Shown here one piece after another: positions 28,207-37,656 of a stretch of DNA of 64,000 nucleotides. The stretch is from Lewinella sp050633125. GTDB taxonomy: Bacteria > Bacteroidota > Bacteroidia > Chitinophagales > Saprospiraceae. Below the pieces are notes generated by a model. The model did not search any database. It was not told the DNA's origin and saw only the letters and a list, made by a program, of their open reading frames with translations. The stretch covers positions 23,269-87,268 of the forward strand of contig NZ_JBOEFX010000110.1 of NCBI RefSeq assembly GCF_050633125.1. The letters are read 5' to 3'. The stretch's first letter is position 1. Each line of letters starts with the position of its first letter. The translations under genes and the position numbers were made by a program.

Positions 28207-30201
28207 TTAAATGCTTGAGGTTAGTTGTATTCTCATGGTGAGCGTACACCACTCGTCACTTACGCCAATGGGTTTCCAGTTCCAGTTGGCAGCGCGATCT
28301 CCTCCAAGTCCGCTTTGGAGCAGTTGTTGGTAATCCAGTTCCTCGGTGGTTACGAAGAGTTTGAAGTATGAATCGGCGGATTTATCATCAGCGCCTAAAC
28401 CCCAACCTTTGTGTTCTTTCAAAAGAGGAAGTATTACTTCTTGCAAACCAGGGTGTTCGTCTGGGCGAAAAACAAGTCCTCCTTCATACGCCGAAATGCT
28501 GTAATCACTACGCAAGTGAAAAAGGTAGCAGTACAATTGCTGCTTGGTGTTTTTAACCACAAGCTGCGGTAGGAAACCTGCAACGAGTGCATCTTGGTGT
28601 TTAATAAAATCAGTGCTGGCTGTGTCGAGCACGACGGTCTCTCCAACGATTTTTTGTTTTTTGTTTTTGTTCAGCAGTACTTCCATTTCCAAGGCCACCC
28701 GGGAGCGAATTCTCGATTTTTCGTTTGCCAGGGCGAGTGTTCGTTCCCAGCGGACTATTTTGCCCAAGCTGCTTACGATCAGTTTTGGGGCGTTATCTAT
28801 TGTTCGCTCCAAAGAATACACCTGCTTTTGAGTGCGTTGGTCGGTAACGTGGTAGTATTCGTTAGCGACCTCTACTAGCAGGTCGGCTTCTTTTATTGCG
28901 CTTGTTTCCGTTACCCATTTAATACCCAGGGAGTCTTGCCATTGCTCAATAATCTCTTTTACAGCCTGTTCTTCTCCCTTTATACCGACAAGCAAAGCTG
29001 GCAAAGGGAGGTAGGTGATTTTAGCCTGGTAGAGTGCTTTGTCGTCCAGGGTCAGAGCGTCTGCTAGAGTGACTTTGCTTTTGTGAGCACCTACGGATGT
29101 GAGGTGCCCCACGCCCAGTGTTTCTCCGCCTGACCCAAAGGTTTTTATTTCTACAGTGATGGGGCTAGTGGGACGCACGGGAATACCGTGAATTGCACCA
29201 CACTTGATCATCCAATGGTTTCCTTCCTTGATGAATTCGAAAAGATCAGGGGTGCCATGTGGTTTTCCATTTAGAAACTGGCGGTAAGGGTCAAATCCGC
29301 CGATGGTTTCAAACTGAGGTAGCTGTTCTTTGCGAGCCTGCTTGACGGTAGCGCGTGTGCGCATAAAAAGATCGGCGTAGTTCAATGGCCCGTTGGCAGT
29401 GGTTAGGGTTTCTATCAGGCTTCGGGTGAAAATGCCTCCTGTAGGGGTGTCGCCTGCTGTCTGGATACTTGTGCAGGCAGAAAAAAGAATGTGCTCTGAT
29501 AGCGGAAGGGCCATAGGGTTTTTCTCGAAATGACCATCCAGGTAACTGCTCAGTTCCCGCAAGGCACCGGTAGCCTCGGCTTCTTCCCAGGTGTCAAAAA
29601 GCTGAAGGCTAACGGTTCTTTCTGTGATTTCGGTAAGTTCCCATTCCGAATCTCTGGTGCCTGACCCAGAGTGGCAGCAATCCAATGAAACGACAATATG
29701 CGGCGGACTAGCCTTGGTGTCATGGTTGGCCACTTCGTGCAATAAGACGGCTAATTCTTTATCCGCGAGTAAAAAATGTTCTTGCTCTGGATTTTTGGCG
29801 TAGCATACCAGGTTTTGGTCTTTGCCATTGGGTTCCAGTGTTTCTCTGAATTCCTTCGCGGTATAGCCCTCTGTTCCGTGGCCACTAAAGTGGAACCAAA
29901 CGACATCTTCGGGGCCAGCGTTATGCAGATGTTCCCGGAAAGCGTTGATAATATTGGTATAAGTCGCTTCTTCGTTTTCGAGTATACAAAGGTGTAAAGG
30001 CCCCTCTTGGGTGATGGATAAATTGGAAGGGGTATGGCTGGTTTTTTTTGCTGCCTGACTTTCGATAGCAATATGTTCTCGAAGATATTGCTCTACATTG
30101 CGAATGTCATTCAAGCAACCATTTAGACGAGGAATTGGTGCAGGATAATCATTGATTCCGACCAATAGAGCAAAAATACGAGGAGTGTCAATTGTTGCCA
30201 T
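28207..30201 (-). CDS. caspase-like protease without hydrolase domain
   Basis: 664 aa from ATG 30201 (the frame is open to a TTG at 30207). The caspase core is very similar to the N-terminus of the caspase-hydrolase protein: IFALLVGINDYPAPI, H108 in FHFSGHGTE, LEPNGKDQNLVCY, and C176 in SLDCCHSGSG. The C-terminal half parallels the middle region of that protein but stops before any lipase box. First gene of a two-gene unit with the caspase-nSTAND-TM gene. Likely a soluble peptidase; substrates and trigger unknown. Orthocaspase/metacaspase-type specificity for basic P1 residues is a family expectation, not seen here. Confidence 0.9.
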   Translation of the reverse strand: MATIDTPRIFALLVGINDYPAPIPRLNGCLNDIRNVEQYLREHIAIESQAAKKTSHTPSNLSITQEGPLHLCILENEEATYTNIINAFREHLHNAGPEDVVWFHFSGHGTEGYTAKEFRETLEPNGKDQNLVCYAKNPEQEHFLLADKELAVLLHEVANHDTKASPPHIVVSLDCCHSGSGTRDSEWELTEITERTVSLQLFDTWEEAEATGALRELSSYLDGHFEKNPMALPLSEHILFSACTSIQTAGDTPTGGIFTRSLIETLTTANGPLNYADLFMRTRATVKQARKEQLPQFETIGGFDPYRQFLNGKPHGTPDLFEFIKEGNHWMIKCGAIHGIPVRPTSPITVEIKTFGSGGETLGVGHLTSVGAHKSKVTLADALTLDDKALYQAKITYLPLPALLVGIKGEEQAVKEIIEQWQDSLGIKWVTETSAIKEADLLVEVANEYYHVTDQRTQKQVYSLERTIDNAPKLIVSSLGKIVRWERTLALANEKSRIRSRVALEMEVLLNKNKKQKIVGETVVLDTASTDFIKHQDALVAGFLPQLVVKNTKQQLYCYLFHLRSDYSISAYEGGLVFRPDEHPGLQEVILPLLKEHKGWGLGADDKSADSYFKLFVTTEELDYQQLLQSGLGGDRAANWNWKPIGVSDEWCTLTMRIQLTSSI

Positions 30202-30319
30202 AAGCAATTGTAAAGGGGTTGAATACAGGGTGGTTTACCTGGCTTGCGGGGCTTTGGGTAAACGAGACAAATAAAAGTAGGAATTCTAAAGAAGAAAAGA
30301 GAAAGACATTTTTCTTTAG

Positions 30320-30343
30320 TAATAATACTTTAAAGCATTATTA
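30320..30343. promoter_or_regulatory. 24-bp near-perfect palindrome, candidate operator
   Basis: Arms TAATAAT (30320-30326) and ATTATTA (30337-30343) flank CTTTAAAG, with one mismatched pair. It lies between the divergent caspase operon (start 30201) and the helical-repeat gene (start 30442), where a shared operator would sit. The remaining 234-base gap is very AT-rich. Confidence 0.45.
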
Positions 30344-30441
30344 TTTAGTATAATAAGTTGATAAAGAGCAGATTGTTTTAAAATAAATAAGGATAAAAAA
30401 TTAAATTTACCAATGAAACCAGTTTCCCTTTCGGGTGAAAA

Positions 30442-31869
30442 ATGTACAAAAGCAAGCTTGTTCAACATTTACGGCTCCTGAATCAGGGAGAACTTAAGCG
30501 TTTACTACAGTTTTTAAAATCGCCGATTTATAATGCGAATCCTCGGATAGTGGATCTTTACTTGTTGGTACGCAGGTGGCATCCCGATTACCGACACGCC
30601 AAATTGCAGAAAGAAAAAGTCTTCCAGCGGCTTTTTCCTGATCGTCCCTATGATCACCAAAAGTTATTGAACCTGATGTCTGCTTTTACGGCTTTACTTC
30701 GGCAATATTTACAGGTTCTACAGTTAGAAAAGGAGGAGCATATACAGCATCAATTATTGCTGCGAGCGTTAGCTGAACGCCCCTCGGCCTATCCTGTTTT
30801 TACAAAAGAGACAGAAAATGCCTACCAAGCGCTCGACGACCTCCCTTATCGGAATGCTGATTTTTACTACCAAAAATTTCAACTCAATCGTCTTTATTTT
30901 AACCACCCTGAAACCGACCAATTCAACCTCAGTAAGGTAGAATACGAAGAAGCGATGCAGCAACTGGATCGCAGTTTTCTGTTGGATAAACTCTCGTTTA
31001 GCTGTGAGGCTAAGGCACGGGAAAAACCACTGGATGAGCAATATAACATTTGGCTGTTGCCAGAAATACGGGCAGGCATTGCTGATTATCCGGTAGATAA
31101 CCCGATGACTGGTGCCTATTTAGCGATGCTCGATTTACTGGAATCTGGTAATGCTGTCGCTTATTACCAACTGAAAGAGTTGTTTGAGAATAACCTCTCT
31201 TCCTTTCATCGTCAGCAGCAACAATACTTATTACAGAGTTTGATTAATTATACGATCAAACAAGGAAATAGTGGTGACGGGGATTTTGTTTTTGAAAATT
31301 TGCAACTCTATCAGTTAGGCCTTAGGCATGCGCTTCTTTTGGAGTATCAACGACTGAATGATATGACTTATATCAGCATCGTTAATGTTGCTCTACGTGC
31401 CAAAGAGGTCGCCTGGTGTCAAGAATTCATTGAAGATTATGCATCTTATCTTCCTGCTCACAACAGAAAGGATGCCAAGGCACTTGCTACGGCACTTTGG
31501 CATTATGCTAACCGTCAGCCTGAAATGGCGACCAAGCTTTTACAAGAAGTAAGTTTTCTGAATGTTTACTATCAAATTCAAGCGAGGGTATTACTTATTA
31601 AGCTTTTTGTAGAAGGAGGCCTTCGAGGTGAAGATCATACTGAGCTTATCTTGGCGCAGACTGATGCTTTTGAACGTTATCTGCGCAGAAATGACAAAGT
31701 AGGGAAAGGGCAAAAAGAAGCATTACTAAATTTTGCATTTTATATCAAGAAGATATCCAAACTGCGTCTTGAGCCTACCTTTCCTCAGCTCAAATCCGAA
31801 CTGCGAAAAGAAATGGAACAACGCAATGCCCTGTACAACAAGGCTTGGTTGCTCCATCTTTTACTATAG
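30442..31869 (+). CDS. helical-repeat protein of unknown function
   Basis: 475 aa, almost wholly alpha-helical, with no signal peptide or membrane segment. The N-terminal ~100 residues have the pattern LKRLLQFLKSPIYNANPR ... VFQRLFPDRPYD ... LMSAFTALLRQYLQ, followed by TPR-like helices. I believe this is a recurrent Saprospiraceae-type protein but cannot name the family. It is divergent from the caspase operon and shares the AT-rich intergenic region with it, so co-regulation is possible. A scaffold or sensor role is conceivable but unsupported by direct motifs. Confidence 0.75.
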   Translation: MYKSKLVQHLRLLNQGELKRLLQFLKSPIYNANPRIVDLYLLVRRWHPDYRHAKLQKEKVFQRLFPDRPYDHQKLLNLMSAFTALLRQYLQVLQLEKEEHIQHQLLLRALAERPSAYPVFTKETENAYQALDDLPYRNADFYYQKFQLNRLYFNHPETDQFNLSKVEYEEAMQQLDRSFLLDKLSFSCEAKAREKPLDEQYNIWLLPEIRAGIADYPVDNPMTGAYLAMLDLLESGNAVAYYQLKELFENNLSSFHRQQQQYLLQSLINYTIKQGNSGDGDFVFENLQLYQLGLRHALLLEYQRLNDMTYISIVNVALRAKEVAWCQEFIEDYASYLPAHNRKDAKALATALWHYANRQPEMATKLLQEVSFLNVYYQIQARVLLIKLFVEGGLRGEDHTELILAQTDAFERYLRRNDKVGKGQKEALLNFAFYIKKISKLRLEPTFPQLKSELRKEMEQRNALYNKAWLLHLLL

Positions 31870-32414
31870 TTGGGTTTTAGGTGCTTAAGAGATGCTAGCA
31901 CAGCGTCTCTAAATTTCCGGGATGTCGGTAATGATATTTTTCTGACCGTGAAAAAGTAATTGTAGGAAATAACTGTCAAGGGAAGCTTTCTCAAAATGCA
32001 TGGCAATACGGGTTTGTCAGTAAATTGGATCAATGCTCATTTCTGCAAACAACAACCAGTGCTAAGCAAGTACGCTTAACGAGAAGTAACTCAATAGCTG
32101 TTTTACGCTGGAGGTTTGCACCGGTGTCTCAACCGGAATACCAGCAATTTAAGGGGAGTAGACAGGCTTTTTCAAGCCTGTCAGGGTAAGTGGAATCTTA
32201 TAAGTGGCAGGAAGTACTTTTGCTCGGATAAGTGGTAAAGCACTTTTTTGTGTATTTCAGGGGGATTAAAACTTAGTGCTACGCCAGTATTTGTACCCCC
32301 TTAAACTAAGGAAGATGTCCACCACTATAAAGGTGAGGACATCTTCCGGGTAAAATCTGGACAATTTTGACAAAAAAACTGGATAATTCTTGTACAGAGG
32401 CTATTCGCTCAAGT
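31870..32414. other. hairpin-rich non-coding stretch between convergent genes
   Basis: No convincing gene. It holds several inverted repeats: CCGGT/ACCGG (32121-32136), GACAGGCTT/AAGCCTGTC (32161-32182) and GGAAGATGTCC (32310-32320) with GGACATCTTCC (32337-32347) plus inner ACC/GGT pairs. ATAAGTGG-like words recur in between. Some may be terminators for the flanking convergent genes; the cluster could be repeat remnants or a structured RNA. Confidence 0.5.
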
Positions 32415-33242
32415 TTATTCTTTACACTGTTGACTAACGCCTAAAACGTATTTTTCTACGACACCAATTTCTACAGCGGTAGCTGCGCCTTCAAAACCAT
32501 CAATCTGCTCATCACGCAGTGTAGTGCTCGCTAAATCTGTTAACTGCCGAGCAATGGGTTCGTAACTCCAGTGCCATTTTTCTTCGTTGTAGCCATGTGG
32601 CCGTTCAGCCCCTTTGGGGGAATACGGTTGGCAAAAACCAAATTCATGGGCATGAGAAGTCAGCCACTCATAGACTTTTAAGCCTTCTCCTTTTTCGAAA
32701 TAGCTATTAGTAAGCTGGTTGATATCCATATCTGTGCCCCAGTGGTGGCGGCTAGTACCGGGCATAGAGCTCCAGCGTAGAATCGCCAGGGCGCGATCTT
32801 TGGGGACGGGATACGCCTCGGGGGCTTTTTCGCGCCCTTCCAAAAGGCGGTTGCCGTTCCATTTGGCTTCCCATATACTCTTTTGGCGATCAAAATTGCG
32901 GGTGGCAGATACGATCTCTAGCTTCACGCCTTCCTTGGCTGCGGCCGCGTGCATCTCCTGAAACGCCGCGTAGGTGTCTTTTCGTAAATAGTAGGTGCCA
33001 TCACCATCCGTAAGTCCAGGGGTAACCTTGGTAAAATCAGGATGGGTGGCTGGATTGAATCTGCCTCGGAGATAATCAATATCCAGGGAAGAATCGATGG
33101 GCATCGCCATCGTTTTTTCAGAGACGGCGACGGCTTCAGGAATAGCTTCTTCCTTTGGGGCATTCTGCTGCATGTCGGTAGGAGAGCTTCCACAGGCATA
33201 ACAAAAAGCAAGAAGTAAAAGAGAGAAGAGATACGTTTTCAT
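32415..33242 (-). CDS. M15-family D-alanyl-D-alanine carboxypeptidase lipoprotein
   Basis: 275 aa. Lipoprotein signal with lipobox near CYACGSS, then a VanY/LAS-type domain. Zinc and catalytic elements are visible in SRHHWGTDMDI (HxxGxxxD) and EEKWHWSYEP (Glu and third zinc His). It trims the terminal D-Ala of peptidoglycan stem peptides in the periplasm. The N-terminal ~60 residues after the Cys are a linker. Single gene, same orientation as its downstream neighbour in sequence order. Confidence 0.9.
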   Translation of the reverse strand: MKTYLFSLLLLAFCYACGSSPTDMQQNAPKEEAIPEAVAVSEKTMAMPIDSSLDIDYLRGRFNPATHPDFTKVTPGLTDGDGTYYLRKDTYAAFQEMHAAAAKEGVKLEIVSATRNFDRQKSIWEAKWNGNRLLEGREKAPEAYPVPKDRALAILRWSSMPGTSRHHWGTDMDINQLTNSYFEKGEGLKVYEWLTSHAHEFGFCQPYSPKGAERPHGYNEEKWHWSYEPIARQLTDLASTTLRDEQIDGFEGAATAVEIGVVEKYVLGVSQQCKE

Positions 33243-33325
33243 GTTGGTTGATTTTGGGAAGTTTTTTCGTTCCGAAGGGACTGCAAAATAAGGCTTTTCA
33301 AAATAAGTTGCTTACAAGCTGATTC

Positions 33326-34975
33326 CTAATCTAAAACCAGGACCTTGCCGGAATAACGGCCATCTTGATTGGACAACTCAATAAAGTAGATCCCTTGATT
33401 GAACACTGGCAACTGAAGGCCTGCCTGTAGCATATCGGCATCTGTCTTCCTGTGCATCACCAGCGTTCCTCTACTATCGTATATCTGGAGGACGAAATCG
33501 CTTGCTCTACTAAAATCAGGCAGTTCAATATACAGTACCTCTCCTGCTGTTAGCGGATTGGGGTAAAGCTGAGCTTCTTGCTTGATGAAGAAGTCGGCGT
33601 CCACGGCCACCGTCTTACTGCTAATGTCTAGTTTGCAGATGAGCATGTCACTTTGGCTATTATAGTCACCTGTAAAATATAAGCTTTGCTCATCTGCTGA
33701 TAATTGTATTTGGTTAATTTCATAGATGCCCCAACCATAAATAGGGTAATAATTAAAAACACCTTCGTCTCCAAAATCAGTGTTAAGTTGCCCGTCATTA
33801 TTTAGGCAAAGCACACCAAAAGAATTAACACCTATAAAATTCTCTGAACTGAAGCCCACTAACACTTCATCACCTCGAAAAATTATGTCGACAGGATTTG
33901 ACACATTAAAACCAGACGGATTTACAAGTTCGCTAAAAACACCATTGTCGGCAAAAGTACTGTCGAGGGTGCCGTCCGGCAGGAGCCTGGCAACTGTAGT
34001 ATAAATTGGCATTGTAAAAGCATCAGAGGTTAACCCTGCTACGATAATTCTTCCGTCTTCATAAATGCCCAGTGCTTTTGCCCAGCCCGTTGTTGACGTA
34101 ACATCGGTTGTACCAGTTTCTCCAAAAGCGACATCAACAGCTCCATTCGGCAAAAAGCGCGATACGTATATGGTGGGTTCACAAGGACCTATAGGATTTA
34201 GGAGTCCGGGATAAGGGGAATAGGTCTCAGCAGTAAGGAGGAATGCGCCATCTGGGTAGACCACTAGATCGCCCAGGATGCTGGAGGGGCAGCCATTGCG
34301 GTTTTTGTAAATGAATCCGTTATTCCCAAAACTACTATCTACACTGCCGTCTTCCAATAAGCGACCTACAAAAATGGACGTGGAATCCGGGTAGTCGTAA
34401 GAAGGACCAAAAAAGGCATTGCCAGCAACCATAATCTTACCATCCGGAAGCGGATGCAAGCGGGTGATCATCTCGTGTTGCCCAGGGAGATCAAGGAATA
34501 GTTTCCCATCCTCAGCAAAGCTGCTGTTCAACTGGCCGTCAAAGTCCGTTTTGATCAATAATGCAGAAAAACCAGCTTCTCCGGCTTGCTCAGCGCTGCC
34601 CCCCATCAGCATTTGATCGGAGCCATAGCGAACAGCGGTGAGGCAGGAATCGCGTTGGAAACCTAAATCCAATTGTATTCTACCATCGGGGCTAAAATCT
34701 TGGTCGTATTGACCATTAGCGAGCAAGCGAGTGAACGCAAAATCACTGTCCTCCTCGCTGGCCGTGTGCCCTGCCATGATGATTTTGCCGTCCTCTAAAA
34801 AGAGCATTGAATAGGCCTTGTCCTTTCTGTCGGAAAAATCGCTGGCGGTTATTCCATAAATATTCTGACTTGACGAAAAAGAATAAAGTTCGCCAAAAGT
34901 GGAATCAACAACCTGTGCGTGGCCAGGTGAAAAAAGGGAGATGGACAAAATAAGGAATAGGTAAATAGGTCTCAT
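33326..34975 (-). CDS. secreted delta-60-repeat protein with T9SS sorting tail
   Basis: 549 aa. The signal peptide ends SPGHAQ. The body is a string of delta-60 repeats such as DGKIIMAGHTASEEDSDFAF, LLEDGSVDSSFGNNG and LLPDGTLDSTFADNG, which fold as a propeller. The C-terminus (YPNPLTAGEVLYIEL ... GKVLVLD) is a type A sorting tail. Likely a surface or extracellular protein; function of such repeat proteins is not established. Confidence 0.87.
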   Translation of the reverse strand: MRPIYLFLILSISLFSPGHAQVVDSTFGELYSFSSSQNIYGITASDFSDRKDKAYSMLFLEDGKIIMAGHTASEEDSDFAFTRLLANGQYDQDFSPDGRIQLDLGFQRDSCLTAVRYGSDQMLMGGSAEQAGEAGFSALLIKTDFDGQLNSSFAEDGKLFLDLPGQHEMITRLHPLPDGKIMVAGNAFFGPSYDYPDSTSIFVGRLLEDGSVDSSFGNNGFIYKNRNGCPSSILGDLVVYPDGAFLLTAETYSPYPGLLNPIGPCEPTIYVSRFLPNGAVDVAFGETGTTDVTSTTGWAKALGIYEDGRIIVAGLTSDAFTMPIYTTVARLLPDGTLDSTFADNGVFSELVNPSGFNVSNPVDIIFRGDEVLVGFSSENFIGVNSFGVLCLNNDGQLNTDFGDEGVFNYYPIYGWGIYEINQIQLSADEQSLYFTGDYNSQSDMLICKLDISSKTVAVDADFFIKQEAQLYPNPLTAGEVLYIELPDFSRASDFVLQIYDSRGTLVMHRKTDADMLQAGLQLPVFNQGIYFIELSNQDGRYSGKVLVLD

Positions 34976-35135
34976 GGTTGTTGTTTATTAGGTGTAATGA
35001 AGTGGGGTGTTTAGAGCATGTTTGGGAACTTGTTCCTACGGCGAAACAAGCTTTTAGAGCGCGTTGAGTACAAGTAAAATTACTCAACCATTAGAGCTTG
35101 TTTACGGTTTTGTCTCTTTACTTGTTTCACAAGCC

Positions 35136-36005
35136 CTAGGAGCGAGTGAATTTTATTTTTGCAGCCTCTATATTCAAGGTGACTTCCTCGCCAATACGAT
35201 AAGTAACGTGTCTATCACCGGCTGGTATTCTCCAAACATTATCACCATTTTCAATCGTCAGCCAAGTGCCACCAGCGGTATATTCTTTTTTTACTAAAGT
35301 TCCTTTTAGGGTAATCAACTGTTGTGGAGCGATATCGTGAAAAACATCTTCCACTTTCCCTTGCTTGACTACTTTTCCTGAGTCCAACACCACAACCCAA
35401 TCCGCCATTTTTTCTATCTCCTCTTGATTATGGCTGATCAGTATCGTCGTCAGACCATAGGTTTGGTGTACGCGGAGTAAATATTGCTGCAATTTTTCGC
35501 GCATTTCCTGATCCAAGGCAGATAAAGGCTCATCTAGTAGTAGCAATTCCGGGCGTTGTACGAGTGCGCGTGCCAAGGCTACCCGTTGCTGTTGCCCTCC
35601 TGATAGTTTTAGTGGTCGTTGGTGTTGCAGATCACCCAATTCACTGAGTTCGATAAGTTCTTCTACCGTCTCAGGCGATTGCCCTTTGCTTAGCGCAAAG
35701 AGCAAGTTTTTTCTCACCGTCATGTTTGGAAAAAGCGCATAATCTTGAAAGACAAGCCCAACTTTTCGTTTTTGAGGGGATAGTAGAATGCCTTTTTGAG
35801 TATCTATCCAGGTTTTGTTATTAACGATAATCTTCGCTTCGTCGGGGGAAAACAATCCGGCCAGGATTCTTAAAAGCGATGTCTTGCCGGCACCAGATTT
35901 GCCATATAGGCCAATAAGTTGATGGGGTGGTAACTGAAGGTCTACATCTAGCAACATGTTCCCTGCGGCAGCATTGAGCGTTTTCTTTACCTGTATTTGG
36001 GTCAT
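35136..36005 (-). CDS. modC: molybdate ABC transporter ATP-binding protein
   Basis: 289 aa. Walker A GKSGAGKTSLL, Q-loop, signature LSGGQQQRVALARAL, Walker B LLLLDEPLSALD and H-loop LISHNQEEI. A short C-terminal TOBE-like domain (from about residue 225) may bind oxyanion. It supplies ATP hydrolysis for molybdate (or tungstate) import. Its start overlaps the modB stop by four bases, so translation is coupled. Assignment to molybdate comes mainly from modA and modB next to it. Confidence 0.9.
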   Translation of the reverse strand: MTQIQVKKTLNAAAGNMLLDVDLQLPPHQLIGLYGKSGAGKTSLLRILAGLFSPDEAKIIVNNKTWIDTQKGILLSPQKRKVGLVFQDYALFPNMTVRKNLLFALSKGQSPETVEELIELSELGDLQHQRPLKLSGGQQQRVALARALVQRPELLLLDEPLSALDQEMREKLQQYLLRVHQTYGLTTILISHNQEEIEKMADWVVVLDSGKVVKQGKVEDVFHDIAPQQLITLKGTLVKKEYTAGGTWLTIENGDNVWRIPAGDRHVTYRIGEEVTLNIEAAKIKFTRS

Positions 36006-36676
36006 AGCCAGGAGCGTTTAAAGTGACCGCCATTGAAGAGGTATACCAGTAGGAGAATGATGAAAGTAGTAATAAAAAGCACGATAGAGTAGCTGTTGGC
36101 TGCTGTGTAGTTCATGGATTCTACCTCGTCGTATACAGCAATGGCAGCTACTTTTGTTTCTCCGGGAATATTGCCACCAATCATCAGTACTACGCCGAAT
36201 TCCCCGATTGTATGGGCAAAAGCCAGTACGATGCCAGTAAGTAATGAAGGTTTTATATTGGGTAATAGCACCCGCCGAAGAGTTGTCCATCGTGATTTCC
36301 CCAATACGTAAGCAGCCTCTTTCAAGGAGGGCGATAAATTACTGAGTCCAGATTGGATGGGGTGTACCATAAAAGGCAAACTGTATAGCATCGACGCCAA
36401 CACTAGTCCTTCAAAGGAAAATACCAGCCGTAAGCCCAGGTGTTTATCTATCCAGCCGCCAAAGCCATTGGCAGGACTAAAGGCTACCAATAAATAAAAA
36501 CCAAGCACCGTTGGCGGTAATACCAATGGCATACTCACCAATGCTTCTATGATTGGCTTGATACGATTTCTCGAATAAGCCAGCCAGTAGGCCAGCGGGA
36601 TAGACACCACCAAAAGTAGGAAAGTGGTAATCAATGCTAGCCTAAATGTAAGTAATAGTGGTGTCCAGTCAATCAT
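36002..36676 (-). CDS. modB: molybdate ABC transporter permease
   Basis: 224 aa with five to six membrane segments. The cytoplasmic EAA-type loop that contacts ModC lies around SLKEAAYVLGKSRWTTLRRV. ModB hallmarks include PLVLPPTVLGFYLL and AHTIGEFGVVLMIGGNIPG. It overlaps modA by four bases and modC by four bases, in the order modA-modB-modC. Inner-membrane channel for molybdate uptake. Confidence 0.93.
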   Translation of the reverse strand: MIDWTPLLLTFRLALITTFLLLVVSIPLAYWLAYSRNRIKPIIEALVSMPLVLPPTVLGFYLLVAFSPANGFGGWIDKHLGLRLVFSFEGLVLASMLYSLPFMVHPIQSGLSNLSPSLKEAAYVLGKSRWTTLRRVLLPNIKPSLLTGIVLAFAHTIGEFGVVLMIGGNIPGETKVAAIAVYDEVESMNYTAANSYSIVLFITTFIILLLVYLFNGGHFKRSWL

Positions 36677-37464
36677 TGCAGCTGCATATTATCAGGTACC
36701 AAATAACCATACTTTGCCATAATAGCTTTTGCTTCTGCGGTAAACAAGAAATCAGCAAATTGCCGTGCTTGCTTTACTTTTTCTTCGTCCCCCATTAGTA
36801 CAACTACGCCTTGTGCTATCGGTTCGTAACTCTCATTAGGCAATGTCAGCCATCGACCTTTGTTCGTCACTATAGGAGCTTCAACGACAGATCGTGCGGT
36901 AAACCCAATTTCAGCAGCTTGTGATATGATAAACTGATTTGTCTGAGCGATACTCTCTCCAAATACCAACTTTGGTTGTACGGCGTCTGTGAGTTGGTAA
37001 TAAGCAAGGACTTGTGCGGCCGCCATTCCATAGGGTGCTGTTTTGGGGTTGGCCATGGCAATATGGCGAACTTCTTCTTTGGTAAGTGCCATCGTAGAAG
37101 GATCTAATGCTGCTTTTTGGGTCCAAAGAACCAGTTGCCCATAAGCATAAACGCGTACCGGGCCATCCGTCAATTGTGCATCGACCAAAGCTTGTGGGTA
37201 TTTCAAATCAGCAGATACAAATACATCAAAAGGTGCTCCTTCCGTTATTTGGGCGGTTAATTTCCCTGAGGAACTGATGATGCTTTCGCATGCAATATCC
37301 GTAGTTGCTGTAAATGCTTGGGTTAGAGCTTCCATTGCAAACTGCATATTTGCAGCGGTGGCAATGTGCAGTTTCTCCCTTGGTTTGCTTCCACAACTGG
37401 CAAGCAATACCAGGGTTAGTAAAATCAATAACTTTTCTGAAAGAAAAAGTTGTTTGCGCTTCAT
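36673..37464 (-). CDS. modA: molybdate ABC transporter substrate-binding lipoprotein
   Basis: 263 aa from ATG 37464 (open to 37491). Lipoprotein signal LVLLASCGS, then a type II binding fold: LHIATAANMQFAMEAL, SSGKLTAQITEGAPFDVFVSA, KTAPYGMAA and FLFTAEAKAIMAKYGY. The Ser/Ala-Asn and SSGK segments are where ModA binds the oxyanion. First gene of the operon. I saw no Moco riboswitch in the 190 bases upstream. Confidence 0.93.
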   Translation of the reverse strand: MKRKQLFLSEKLLILLTLVLLASCGSKPREKLHIATAANMQFAMEALTQAFTATTDIACESIISSSGKLTAQITEGAPFDVFVSADLKYPQALVDAQLTDGPVRVYAYGQLVLWTQKAALDPSTMALTKEEVRHIAMANPKTAPYGMAAAQVLAYYQLTDAVQPKLVFGESIAQTNQFIISQAAEIGFTARSVVEAPIVTNKGRWLTLPNESYEPIAQGVVVLMGDEEKVKQARQFADFLFTAEAKAIMAKYGYLVPDNMQLQ

Positions 37465-37656
37465 CTTACAAAAGTAAGGCTTGTTGGGCAAACTACATTT
37501 GGTATGAAAATGAAATGTAGGTAAGTACCAGTCGTGAATTCCTATGCCCTAGTTATACCCGGCACTAAGTGGAAATGTCCCAAACCATTTAGTAACGGGG
37601 ATATAGGCTTAGGGGTTAGCAAAAGGACGCGAAGCTGCCTATGCCTAAATACACTC

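Noticed and set aside
37465..37656. Moco riboswitch upstream of modA
   Set aside because: I looked for its paired helices and conserved loops and did not find them.
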